NCBI GenBank assembly: GCA_016716605.1
Contig: JADJWA010000001.1
Location: forward strand, 186,001-250,000
Reading direction: 5' to 3'
DNA: 64,000 nt
Source: Flavobacteriales bacterium
GTDB lineage: Bacteria > Bacteroidota > Bacteroidia > Flavobacteriales_F > PHOS-HE28
Made by a program: the position numbers and the translations under genes. Of this stretch, positions 1 to 7,497 are shown piece by piece (position 1 is the first letter of the stretch; the number at the start of each line of letters is the position of its first letter). The notes beneath the pieces are model-generated. The model saw only the letters and a list, made by a program, of their open reading frames with translations, was not told where the DNA came from and ran no database searches.

Positions 1-1
1 G

Positions 2-106
2 TGGGAGGAACTGCCACCCATGCACACCACTTCTTCCGAGAACCGCCAAGGACGGGACGAATTGCTGGAATTCATCGAGGCGGTGAATGCCGTCCACGCC
101 GCATGA
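2..106 (+). CDS. 3' end of a truncated gene, product unknown
   Basis: An open frame runs into the window from its left edge and stops at TGA 104-106. The visible 34 residues begin WEELPPMHTTSSENRQGRDE and continue as a hydrophilic, probably helical tail ending AVNAVHAA. An ATG lies inside at 20, but the frame is open upstream of it, so a longer gene is more likely. I do not recognise the family from this fragment. It lies 60 bases before rpe on the same strand. Confidence 0.45.
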   Translation, partial: WEELPPMHTTSSENRQGRDELLEFIEAVNAVHAA

Positions 107-166
107 CCGGAACCAGGCGCCCTCGGGCCGCTGACTTCCCGCATCTTCGCCCTCCTACTTGATCGC

Positions 167-817
167 ATGCCCCACCTGATCGCTCCTTCCCTTCTCTCCG
201 CCGATTTCGCTGAACTCGGCAAGGCGATTGAACTGATTGAACAGAGCGACGCGGCCTGGCACCATCTGGATGTGATGGACGGCGTCTTCGTGCCGAACAT
301 CAGCTTCGGGCTGCCGGTGATCAAGAGCATCCGCAAGCGGGCGAAGAAGCCCTTCGATGTGCACCTGATGATCGTGGAGCCTGATAAGTACATCACGGCC
401 TTCCGCGATGCGGGCGCTGATCACCTCACCGTTCACCTCGAAGCCTGCCCGCACCTCCACCGCAGCATCCAAGCCATCAAGGCGGCAGGCATGAAGGCCG
501 GAGCGGCCATCAACCCGCATACACGGTGCGATGCGCTTGAGGAGGTGATGGCCGACCTCGACCTGGTGTGCATGATGAGCGTGAACCCCGGCTTCGGCGG
601 GCAGCGCTTCATCGAGCGGACCTACGCCAAGGTGGAGGACTTGATAGACCTCCGGAAACGGACGGGCTCGCAGGCGCTGATCGAGATCGATGGCGGCGTG
701 GGCCTCGAGAATGCTGCACGCCTGATTCGTGCCGGGGCCGATGCGCTGGTCGCCGGCAATTCGGTATTCGGCGCCGCCGATCCGTTGGACGCGATTGCGC
801 GCTTGGTCCGGGCCTGA
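167..817 (+). CDS. rpe: Ribulose-phosphate 3-epimerase
   Basis: This cytoplasmic enzyme interconverts D-ribulose 5-phosphate and D-xylulose 5-phosphate in the pentose phosphate pathway. The 216-residue protein has the usual family length and a complete TIM-barrel motif set: IAPSLLSADF at the N-terminus, HLDVMDGVFVPNISFG with the metal-binding His and Asp, VHLMIV, MSVNPGFGGQRF, and the late EIDGGV loop carrying the second catalytic Asp. The phosphate-binding GADALVAGNSVF stretch closes the protein. It appears to be a single gene. The downstream barrel gene starts after a 123-base gap, so joint transcription is possible but not shown. Assignment is secure. Confidence 0.96.
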   Translation: MPHLIAPSLLSADFAELGKAIELIEQSDAAWHHLDVMDGVFVPNISFGLPVIKSIRKRAKKPFDVHLMIVEPDKYITAFRDAGADHLTVHLEACPHLHRSIQAIKAAGMKAGAAINPHTRCDALEEVMADLDLVCMMSVNPGFGGQRFIERTYAKVEDLIDLRKRTGSQALIEIDGGVGLENAARLIRAGADALVAGNSVFGAADPLDAIARLVRA

Positions 818-940
818 TCCGTCACATCGATCAGAACCGTGGGTTGAGCGGCTTTGCGCGCTGTTGGGGCGAATACGGACGCCATTCCGCAACCTGATCG
901 TGGCACCCCTTCGTTTCGAGCGCACCGCACGAATCCGCTT

Positions 941-1546
941 ATGCGCCCTGTCACCCTCCTTGTTCTCTTACTCACGCATCTGGCGCTCCCCGCCCAGCAT
1001 TCGGGCATCGGGATCAAGGGCGGTCCGCTGGCAAGCGATGCACGGTCGGGCGCGACCCGTACGAACTTGCTCCCCGGCGGCAGCATCGGCTGCTATTTCG
1101 CACTTCGCGCAGGTCCGCGCATGGAGATCCAGCCAGAGTTGCTGGTCTCCGCATTGGGCGCCGCCTACACCCTGCCCGATGGCGGGCGCAGCTCTGTGCG
1201 GACCCTCTATGCACAAGTGCCCTTGTCCTTCAAGCTCTACGCAGGCAACGTCCTGAACTTGCAAGCCGGTGCGCAGATGGGGCGCCTGCTCATGGCCCAA
1301 CAGACAAGCCCGAATGGCTCTGCGAATGTGACCCCTGATCACGAGGAATGGGATTACGGGATGATCCTTGGCGCGGGAGCCGATTTCGTGAGCGGAATCG
1401 ACCTCGGGTTGCGCTTCTACAGCGGCCTTCGCCCGATGCAGCATGATGGCCACTTGGTCTACGCTCGCAACCGATCCATTGCTCTCAGCGTGGGCTACCG
1501 GGTGGGCCGCTTGCGCTCCCCCAAGCTCTCGCGGAAGCGCCGCTAA
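941..1546 (+). CDS. PorT-like outer-membrane beta-barrel protein
   Basis: This 201-residue exported protein begins with the signal peptide MRPVTLLVLLLTHLALPAQ. It then alternates short amphipathic beta strands rich in Gly and aromatic residues, as in the small OMP_b-brl_2/PorT barrels of Bacteroidetes: GIGIKGG at the first strand, MEIQPELLVS, QVPLSFKLYAG, LNLQAGAQMGRLL, GADFVSGIDLGLRFYSGL and SIALSVGYRVG. I chose ATG 941 because it places the signal peptide at the N-terminus. An in-frame ATG 87 bases upstream would add a polar, unlikely extension. The basic tail SPKLSRKRR is unusual for a barrel, which normally ends in an aromatic residue. The specific role, whether T9SS-related or generic, cannot be told from sequence. 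Confidence 0.75.
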   Translation: MRPVTLLVLLLTHLALPAQHSGIGIKGGPLASDARSGATRTNLLPGGSIGCYFALRAGPRMEIQPELLVSALGAAYTLPDGGRSSVRTLYAQVPLSFKLYAGNVLNLQAGAQMGRLLMAQQTSPNGSANVTPDHEEWDYGMILGAGADFVSGIDLGLRFYSGLRPMQHDGHLVYARNRSIALSVGYRVGRLRSPKLSRKRR

Positions 1547-1567
1547 CCGCGCGCGATGCACGCCGGG

Positions 1568-1575
1568 TATCTTCG
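1568..1575 (+). promoter_or_regulatory. Putative -7 promoter element of purK (TATCTTCG)
   Basis: TATCTTCG fits the Bacteroidetes -7 consensus TAnnTTTG with one C for T. It ends only six bases before the purK ATG, so transcription would begin at or next to the start codon and leave no room for a ribosome binding site. I see no clear -33 TTG at the expected distance. Confidence 0.5.
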
Positions 1576-1581
1576 CGCCGC

Positions 1582-2745
1582 ATGCGCAAGATCCTTGAAT
1601 CCAGAAGGCCTGTGATTGCCCTGCTGGGCGGAGGCCAACTGGGCCGCATGTTCATCGAGAACGCGTTGCGCTACAACGCCAATGTGCATGTCCTGGATCC
1701 GGACCCGGCGGCTCCTTGCGCGTCCGTCGCCACCCGATTCACCACCGGTGATTTCCGCGATAGGGAAACCGTGCTGCGATTCGCTGCTGATGCCGATGCG
1801 GTGGGCATCGAGATCGAGCAGGTCAACGTGGAGGCCTTGGAAGACCTTAAACGCCTGGGCAAGCACGTGATCCCTGACCCATCGGTGCTGCGCATCATAC
1901 AGGACAAGGGCTTGCAGAAACAATTCTACGCTGATCACGGCATACCATCCGCTGACTTCGCGCTGCTCGAGAGCGGACGTGGCCTAGCTGATCACACGCA
2001 CCTGCTGCCTGCCTTCCTGAAGACCCGCACTGGCGGATACGACGGCAAAGGAGTGATGGCCATCGATTCAGCCACAGATGCGCCCAGGGCCTTCGATGCA
2101 CCGTGCGTGCTGGAGGAGCGTGCTGATATCGCCATGGAGCTGGCCGTGATCGTGGCGCGCGCAGCCAACGGAACCCTGGTGACGTACGATCCGGTTGAGA
2201 TGGTCTTCGATCCGCGCTTCAACCTCGTGGATCACCTGCGCGCGCCTGCGCGCATTCCGCAAGCGGTGCACGACGCAGCGCAGCGGCTCGCCAACCGTGT
2301 GGCCGAAGCCTTCGCGCAGCCTGGCCTATACGCTGTGGAGATGTTCCTGACCACGGACAATGAGCTCTTGGTGAACGAGACCGCTCCCCGCGCGCACAAC
2401 AGCGGGCACCACACCATCGAAGCGTGCGCGAGCAGCCAGTTCGACCAGTTGCTCCGGCTGTACATGGGTTGGCCGCTGGGCGATGGCAGCCTGCGGGGGC
2501 ATGCCGGCATGATCAACCTCGTGGGCGAAGGGGGAGACGGCGCACCGGTGGTGAACGGGCTCAGCGATGTGCTGCATGTGCCTGGCACCTTCATTCACCT
2601 GTACGGCAAGCAGGAGACGCGCACCGGAAGGAAGATGGGGCACATCACGGCGATCGCAGCGAGCCATGCCGAATTGGACCAAGCCATCGCCGTGACCAAG
2701 GTGCATTGCAGCGTGAAGCCCAGGGAAAAGCTTAAGGAGGAATGA
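1582..2745 (+). CDS. purK: N5-carboxyaminoimidazole ribonucleotide synthase
   Basis: PurK carries out the ATP- and bicarbonate-dependent conversion of AIR to N5-CAIR in de novo purine synthesis. It is an ATP-grasp enzyme of 387 residues, the normal length. Visible signatures are the N-terminal GGGQLGRM nucleotide-fold loop, the ATP-grasp stretch KTRTGGYDGKGVM, CVLEERADIAMELAVI, and the metal/ATP-binding NETAPRAHNSGHHTIEAC signature specific to PurK. Its partner purE, which uses N5-CAIR, follows 103 bases downstream on the same strand, so an operon is likely. The start codon is six bases after a promoter-like TATCTTCG, which suggests a leaderless message. The C-terminus is complete. Confidence 0.96.
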   Translation: MRKILESRRPVIALLGGGQLGRMFIENALRYNANVHVLDPDPAAPCASVATRFTTGDFRDRETVLRFAADADAVGIEIEQVNVEALEDLKRLGKHVIPDPSVLRIIQDKGLQKQFYADHGIPSADFALLESGRGLADHTHLLPAFLKTRTGGYDGKGVMAIDSATDAPRAFDAPCVLEERADIAMELAVIVARAANGTLVTYDPVEMVFDPRFNLVDHLRAPARIPQAVHDAAQRLANRVAEAFAQPGLYAVEMFLTTDNELLVNETAPRAHNSGHHTIEACASSQFDQLLRLYMGWPLGDGSLRGHAGMINLVGEGGDGAPVVNGLSDVLHVPGTFIHLYGKQETRTGRKMGHITAIAASHAELDQAIAVTKVHCSVKPREKLKEE

Positions 2746-2843
2746 TGAAAGCAGGAACAGGAGACCAGAAAGCCGATGACGCGCCTTTCGTTTCAGATTC
2801 CAGCATTCTGCTCTCTGCTATCCTTCCGTTGAACAAACCATAA
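2742..2843 (+). CDS. Candidate 33-codon ORF between purK and purE
   Basis: An ATGATG overlaps the purK stop codon and follows a purine-rich AAGGAGGA. The frame runs 33 codons to TAA (followed by TAG) just before purE. The peptide starts MMKAGTGDQKADDAPF and ends in a short hydrophobic stretch, SILLSAILPL. It has no family I recognise. The Shine-Dalgarno-like sequence is also the purK C-terminal codons (Lys-Glu-Glu), so it may be fortuitous. It may be a coupling leader or simply spacer. Confidence 0.2.
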   Translation: MMKAGTGDQKADDAPFVSDSSILLSAILPLNKP

Positions 2844-2848
2844 TAGCA

Positions 2849-3358
2849 ATGAACATGGTTGGCATCATCATGGGAAGCCGCAGCGATCTGGAGATCATGC
2901 GCGAGGCATCGGATACGATGAAGGAATTCGGCGTGGAGCACGAGCTCACCGTGGTGAGCGCGCACCGCACGCCGGATCGGATGTTCGCGTATGCCAAGGG
3001 TGCGGCAGCGCGCGGCGTGAAGGTGATCATCGCCGGTGCTGGCGGCGCAGCGCACCTGCCCGGCATGGTGGCCTCGCTCACCACGATTCCGGTGATCGGT
3101 GTTCCCATCAAGAGCCGCAACAGCATCGATGGTTGGGACTCGCTGCTGAGCATCGTGCAGATGCCTGCCGGAGTGCCCGTGGCCACCGTGGCGGTGAACG
3201 GCGCGCGCAACGCCGGGCTTCTCGCCGTGCAGATCCTCGCGATCCACGATGGGAAGCTGGCCGCCAAGCTCGAAGCATTCAAGGGTGAGCAGGAGGACAA
3301 GGTGCGCGATGGCATCGCCGCGCTGAAGCAGCAATTCCCGAATAGCTTCGACAAGTAA
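2849..3358 (+). CDS. purE: N5-carboxyaminoimidazole ribonucleotide mutase
   Basis: PurE (class I) moves the carboxyl group of N5-CAIR to give CAIR, the step after PurK. The protein is 169 residues, normal for the octameric bacterial enzyme. Diagnostic motifs are IIMGSRSDLEIM near the N-terminus, VSAHRTPDRM with the catalytic His, and GAGGAAHLPGMVAS forming the substrate loop. The next in-frame Met (MVGIIMGS) two codons later is an equally good start. The gene is convergent with an L,D-transpeptidase gene: the two stop codons are only six bases apart, leaving no room for an ordinary terminator. Confidence 0.95.
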   Translation: MNMVGIIMGSRSDLEIMREASDTMKEFGVEHELTVVSAHRTPDRMFAYAKGAAARGVKVIIAGAGGAAHLPGMVASLTTIPVIGVPIKSRNSIDGWDSLLSIVQMPAGVPVATVAVNGARNAGLLAVQILAIHDGKLAAKLEAFKGEQEDKVRDGIAALKQQFPNSFDK

Positions 3359-3364
3359 TAGCGG

Positions 3365-3973
3365 TTACGGCACCACTTCCATCATGGTCTTGCCAACGAC
3401 GATATAGGGATAGATTTCGTCAACATCACGGTTCCGCAGCGCGATGCAGCCCCAGGTCCAATCCTCGCCCGCATCGATCCAGTGATCCATGCCATCGGGC
3501 ACACCGTGGATCCCGATCTCCCCGCCTATTTCTCTCCCGCCCGGGATCAGGCCCTGCGCCTTCCGCTCCCTGTAGCGCCGCCAGCTCTCGGCATTCGGGT
3601 AATCGACCCAGATGAACTTGTGCCATTGCGCATGCACGCGCTTGCTACGGAAGCCGAAGGTGCCTTCGGGCGTCTTCCGGTCGCCTTGGTGGAATTTATC
3701 CCCCTCGGGCATCTCCCCGAGCACGCAGGGATAGGTCTTAAGCAAGCGATCCTGCGCGTACACGCGGAAGCGCCGTTCGCCCTTGTTCACCTGGAAACGG
3801 ATAGAGCGCGCATCCAGCGCGAGTGAATCGATCAGGAAGGCGAGCGCCCGTTCCGGGGCCGTTACCGTGGCAAGTGGCTCGGTCGCATACACCAGGGAAT
3901 GCTGCGAATGCCCCTGGCAAGCCACGAGCACCGGGACGAGAAGCAGGAAGGCGCAATGCATCGTGCGGTTCAT
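3365..3973 (-). CDS. L,D-transpeptidase (YkuD) lipoprotein
   Basis: This protein is predicted to cross-link peptidoglycan or attach proteins to it through an L,D-transpeptidase (YkuD) domain in the periplasm. The 202 residues start with a lipoprotein signal, LLLVPVLVAC, with the lipid-bearing Cys at 19. The domain follows from about residue 55: DRKTPEGTFGF is the typical substrate-loop motif, H156 sits in IGIHGVPD, and the nucleophile C176 sits in WTWGCIALRN. Most relatives have Ser/Thr-His or Ser-x before the Gly-Cys, so TWGC is a mild variant. It lies 36 bases after the metal-associated lipoprotein gene on the same strand and may be co-transcribed, though its job need not be linked to metal uptake. 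Confidence 0.88.
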   Translation of the reverse strand: MNRTMHCAFLLLVPVLVACQGHSQHSLVYATEPLATVTAPERALAFLIDSLALDARSIRFQVNKGERRFRVYAQDRLLKTYPCVLGEMPEGDKFHQGDRKTPEGTFGFRSKRVHAQWHKFIWVDYPNAESWRRYRERKAQGLIPGGREIGGEIGIHGVPDGMDHWIDAGEDWTWGCIALRNRDVDEIYPYIVVGKTMMEVVP

Positions 3974-4009
3974 GCACCACGCAATGCGCCTTCGCTCCGC
4001 ACGTAACGC

Positions 4010-4588
4010 CTATTGAACCAAGTATGGGATCTCCACATCGATATCAGTGGACCCGCCGGCATTGGCGATGTCGCCGCCGCTCACGCCCGCTGCGCCCTTG
4101 TTGGGCTCGTGCCGCAGGATGATCCGGAGCTGGCCGCTGCCCGCACCCATGGAAACCCAGGTGCTCAGCAGCCCAACCGGCAGCCCATTCGGGTCGGTGT
4201 CGCCATAGGAGGCCCAAGTGAGCGAACCGCCTGTGGTGCTGAAGAAGAACTGGTGCTCGGCGGCTTCATCCGCCACTTCGTTGCTCACCGTGTCGGCGGG
4301 CGACTCGCTCTCATTCAGCACCAGCAGGCTCACGTTGTAGCTGGTGCCCGCGAGGAGCGTATCGCCAAGGATCACGGGGGCGTTGCCGCCATCGCCATCG
4401 ATGTCAACCCAACTGAACTCCGCCGAATGGCCACCGCCCACCTGGGCGAAACTCGCCCGAACGGTGGTGATCAGCTCCTCCTCGTTGTGATCGTGGTCGT
4501 CGTGGTTATAGGGGTCCTCTTCCTTATCGGGCTTGCAAGCCGAAGCCAGTGCGGAGACGGTGAACAGGATCAGTGCTCCCTTGGCCAT
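4010..4588 (-). CDS. His/Asp-rich surface lipoprotein of a TonB receptor locus
   Basis: This 192-residue lipoprotein has the signal MAKGALILFTVSALASAC followed by an acidic, metal-ligand-rich stretch, PYNHDDHDHNEEE. The rest is a beta-rich domain with SWVDIDGDGGNAPV, LLAGTSYNVSLLVLNESESP, EHQFFFSTTGG and the ending LRHEPNKGAAGVSGGDIANA GG. This pattern matches a family found beside TonB receptors in flavobacteria, often labelled a type 1 periplasmic binding fold protein. I selected the ATG that starts the signal peptide; an upstream ATG at 4630 would add 14 residues. It is directly downstream of the receptor gene. I infer a surface or periplasmic accessory for metal (zinc, copper or nickel) capture; the substrate is not known. 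Confidence 0.72.
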   Translation of the reverse strand: MAKGALILFTVSALASACKPDKEEDPYNHDDHDHNEEELITTVRASFAQVGGGHSAEFSWVDIDGDGGNAPVILGDTLLAGTSYNVSLLVLNESESPADTVSNEVADEAAEHQFFFSTTGGSLTWASYGDTDPNGLPVGLLSTWVSMGAGSGQLRIILRHEPNKGAAGVSGGDIANAGGSTDIDVEIPYLVQ

Positions 4589-4695
4589 CCGGTTAAGGCT
4601 GGCGGTTGCTGTTCTGCATTCTGCTTTCATGTGTCGGGTGTTTGGGTAGTGGCTGGTTGATCAGGAAGCCTTGTTCAGGCATTCGTTCGAATTGG

Positions 4696-7017
4696 TCAGA
4701 AGGCGAGGGCCAGCCAGAGCTGGATGTCGATGCCGCGCGCATCGGCGTAGTAGCGGAGGCGGTCGAGGTAGTCGCGATAGGCGGCGTTGAGCAGGTTGGT
4801 GCCGCGCAGGCCGATGCGCAATTCGTTCCTGCCCACCGGGTGCCTGGCCGAGATCGATGCGCTCAGCAAATGATAGGTGCCCGGTGCATCGGCGAAGTCG
4901 AGTTCCTGTTCCACGCGTCGTTGCCGGAACACCACTGCGGAACCGACCTCTGCTTCGATCGCGCGCCAGGCCCCTGCTTTCCGCACTTGCTTGCGCAGCG
5001 CCACCCCGATGCGGTCGCTGGGCATGAGGAAGAGCCATCCGCCTTCGGTGAGGTCGCGGCCCTGCACGGTGCTGGCCTGCGCCACCGTGATCAACCCTTT
5101 GGACAAGCCGATCTGCACCGCGAGGTCGGCGCCAGTGATGAAGGCATCCGTGGCCACATATCGGAACACGGGGAACGCGCCGCGGATGGTGAGGCGCGTG
5201 CCATCGGGCCGCAGGTAAATGAAGTCGTTGATCGTCGCGGCGTGCAGCGTGGCATCGAATCGAAGGCGGTGCTTGCGCGAGGCGATCCGGCCTTCGAGGA
5301 CGGCTTTCAGCGCGCGCTCGTTGGTCAGGGCAGGGTCGCCCTCTTCGATGGAGGCCGTGCCGTGATGCAGGCCCTGCGCATAAAGCTCGCTCACGTGCGG
5401 CGGGCGGAAGGCGGAGCTGATGTTGAAGCGCAGCTGCACGCTGTCACGTGCCTGCCAATGCGCGCCAGCGCTGAGCGCGTGATTCACGAATGCATGCCGT
5501 CCCATGCCGCCCAACCCATCCTGATCGGACACATCGAGGCGCGTGGCTTCCAAGCGGGCTCCAGCCTCGAGTTCCAATTCCTCATTCACCGGGAGATGCT
5601 CGATCACGAATGCCCCTGCTGAGCGGCGCGCAAAGTCGGGCAGGAAGGGCGTGACGCCCGTGCCGGGGATGTTGCTGTTCCGTTGGAGCAAGCCCGTGAG
5701 GCCGGCCTTGCCATGCACCTTCGGCCCGAGCCAATGCTTCAGCACCAATTCTCCGGTGTGCGTGGCGAGGAAGAGATCCAGCGAGGGGCGTGCGCTTCGG
5801 CCCCCGCGCCTGCGGTCGTATTCCTGGCGGCTGTTGCCCTGGTAGCCGTATGTGGCCTCCAGGCGATTAAGGTCCGTGATCGCGATGCCTGCCTGCGCTT
5901 TCAACAGATGATGCGTGACTGCCTGGCGTGGCGCATCGATCTCACGCGTGAAGTCGGCCACGTACCATGGCTCTCCGCTGTCGATGGCGCGCTGAAGGTC
6001 CGTGGTGCTGCCGATGTGCGCCGCGCGCAGGATGCCCAGCTCGCGCTGGAAGCGGCTGTAGTACACCGATCCATGTCGCCGATGGTCCCGGTAGCCTATG
6101 GAGGCGGAGCCCGCCCATTCGCGCAAGCCGGTGTTGCTCAGGTTGTACCGCGGCGCCTCGCTGTCGCCGACCGAACGGCCGCTGCCCTGCACGCGCCAGC
6201 CCAATCCTGTGATGCCCGGCGCCCCGCCTTGGAGCATGCCGCTGGCTCCGCCTCCTCGCCCGTTCCATGCACCAAGAACGCGCAGCTCGCCATCGATCCC
6301 ACCAGCGCGCGGAAGCTCCACCGGTTCGGCGATCACCACCCCGCCGATGGCATCGCTCCCGTACTGCACGGCGGCTGCGCCCTTCACCACCGATAGCCGA
6401 TCGCTGCTGAGCGGGTCGATGCTGGGTGCGTGATCCGAGCCCCACTGCTGGTCCTCCTGCCGAACGCCCTGATTAAGCGTAAGAACACGATTGCCGCTGA
6501 GGCCATGGATCACCGGCTTCGCGATGGATGGGCCTGTAGAGAGTAGCGTCACTCCTGGCAGCACGGCCAGCATCTGCGCGAGGTCCTGTCCACCTGCACT
6601 GATCATCGCATCGCGCACGATCCGCTCCTTGGCATGGCCCACGTTCTCATCAGGCCGTTCCTGGATCACCTCCAATTCCTTCAACTCCTCAGCATGGTGC
6701 TCCAGCTTGAATTGGATCGTCATGGCCTTGCTGATCCGCAGGACGCGCGTGACTGTTTCACAGCCAACGTGATGCACGCTCACGGTATAGGTCCCGGCGC
6801 AGATCCCTTCGATCCTGAAATGGCCCAGATCGTCGGCGACGGCGCCTTTGCCCAAGGCCGGGATGAAGACCTCGGCACGGGAAAGCGCTTCACCATCGTG
6901 CTCATCGACCACGCGGCCGCTCAAGCTCAGCGCACAGGACTCCGGTTGAGCCACGGCCAGCGCAGGCAGCAGGAAAAGGAGCAGGAAAGAAGGATGGTTC
7001 TTCAGGTACACGGACAC
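4696..7017 (-). CDS. TonB-dependent outer-membrane receptor
   Basis: This 773-residue protein imports a bound substrate through the outer membrane using TonB energy. After a signal peptide ending ALAVAQ, residues about 28-110 form a carboxypeptidase-regulatory-like domain (LSGRVVDEHDGEALSRAEVF, VSVHHVGCETV). The plug follows at about 125-225, with VLPGVTLLSTGPSIAKPVIH, GLSGNRVLTLNQG and AVQYGSDAIGG. The remainder is a 22-strand-type barrel, with SSAFRPPHVSELYAQGLHHG near the middle, and it ends in LALAF with a terminal aromatic residue as expected. The start is GTG. It lies between a His/Cys-rich small protein and a His/Asp-rich lipoprotein, so a transition metal or its chelate is the likeliest substrate. 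Confidence 0.9.
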   Translation of the reverse strand: MSVYLKNHPSFLLLFLLPALAVAQPESCALSLSGRVVDEHDGEALSRAEVFIPALGKGAVADDLGHFRIEGICAGTYTVSVHHVGCETVTRVLRISKAMTIQFKLEHHAEELKELEVIQERPDENVGHAKERIVRDAMISAGGQDLAQMLAVLPGVTLLSTGPSIAKPVIHGLSGNRVLTLNQGVRQEDQQWGSDHAPSIDPLSSDRLSVVKGAAAVQYGSDAIGGVVIAEPVELPRAGGIDGELRVLGAWNGRGGGASGMLQGGAPGITGLGWRVQGSGRSVGDSEAPRYNLSNTGLREWAGSASIGYRDHRRHGSVYYSRFQRELGILRAAHIGSTTDLQRAIDSGEPWYVADFTREIDAPRQAVTHHLLKAQAGIAITDLNRLEATYGYQGNSRQEYDRRRGGRSARPSLDLFLATHTGELVLKHWLGPKVHGKAGLTGLLQRNSNIPGTGVTPFLPDFARRSAGAFVIEHLPVNEELELEAGARLEATRLDVSDQDGLGGMGRHAFVNHALSAGAHWQARDSVQLRFNISSAFRPPHVSELYAQGLHHGTASIEEGDPALTNERALKAVLEGRIASRKHRLRFDATLHAATINDFIYLRPDGTRLTIRGAFPVFRYVATDAFITGADLAVQIGLSKGLITVAQASTVQGRDLTEGGWLFLMPSDRIGVALRKQVRKAGAWRAIEAEVGSAVVFRQRRVEQELDFADAPGTYHLLSASISARHPVGRNELRIGLRGTNLLNAAYRDYLDRLRYYADARGIDIQLWLALAF

Positions 7018-7100
7018 GCGGAATGGTGACGGATGGGAAGCGGCATGCGGCAGGGCGCAACGCCATCAGTCGCGCATGAGCGCGACCGATTGATGCAGCA

Positions 7101-7412
7101 TCACCCTTGCGGCGGTCCTCGCGCGGCCTCGGTACCGATTGGTAGAAGCAGCGGCTCGCGCACGGATGCGCTCCACCGCTCCGACCAGCAAAGCGGCTCC
7201 AAAAGGAGCATGGGGCCTACGCATGGATCCGCGATAGGAAGCGCCAAATCGCAGATCGCGCAAACGGCATCGACAGCTGCGCTGTCCTGGTGTTCATGGT
7301 GCGCGCCCCGCTCAACATGGCAATCGTGCGGGAGCGTGCGCCCCAGGAAGTAAGGCACAGCAGCCACAGCCAGTAGAATGGCCAATGAGGTCCTCTGCCA
7401 TGCGGCGCGCAT
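7101..7412 (-). CDS. Small His/Cys-rich exported protein upstream of the receptor
   Basis: This 103-residue protein has an N-terminal membrane anchor or signal (LAILLAVAAVPYFLG). A metal-ligand-rich centre follows: HDCHVERGAHHEHQ, then a CAIC pair in VDAVCAICDLAL. It ends RGPPQG. Short proteins with this plan (hydrophobic start, His/Cys cluster, RGPP ending) commonly precede metal-related TonB receptors in Bacteroidetes. I chose ATG 7412 because a TACATTCG promoter-like element ends four bases upstream and the hydrophobic segment then sits at the N-terminus. The receptor gene follows after 83 bases. A role as periplasmic metal sensor or carrier is inference. Confidence 0.65.
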   Translation of the reverse strand: MRAAWQRTSLAILLAVAAVPYFLGRTLPHDCHVERGAHHEHQDSAAVDAVCAICDLALPIADPCVGPMLLLEPLCWSERWSASVREPLLLPIGTEAARGPPQG

Positions 7413-7416
7413 GGCG

Positions 7417-7424
7417 CGAATGTA
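7417..7424 (-). promoter_or_regulatory. Putative -7 promoter element of the metal-uptake operon (TACATTCG)
   Basis: On the minus strand TACATTCG fits TAnnTTTG with one change and ends four bases before the ATG at 7412. It would drive the small His/Cys protein, the receptor and the lipoprotein, with a leaderless first gene. Confidence 0.5.
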
Positions 7425-7451
7425 GGCCTGCGAGGAGCCGGGGCTGCCGAC

Positions 7452-7459
7452 TATTTTCG
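7452..7459 (+). promoter_or_regulatory. Putative -7 promoter element of the BNR-protein/pfkA operon (TATTTTCG)
   Basis: TATTTTCG on the plus strand fits TAnnTTTG with one change and lies 38 bases before the ATG at 7498. It is back to back with the minus-strand element at 7417-7424, making this short gap a divergent promoter region. Confidence 0.45.
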
Positions 7460-7497
7460 CGCCCGCCTCACCGGGGCCTCCAGAAAACCGCCTGCCC

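Noticed and set aside
4606..5622. 338-codon plus-strand frame within the TonB receptor gene
   Set aside because: Antisense shadow of a receptor with plug and barrel motifs; no signal, motif or sensible composition.
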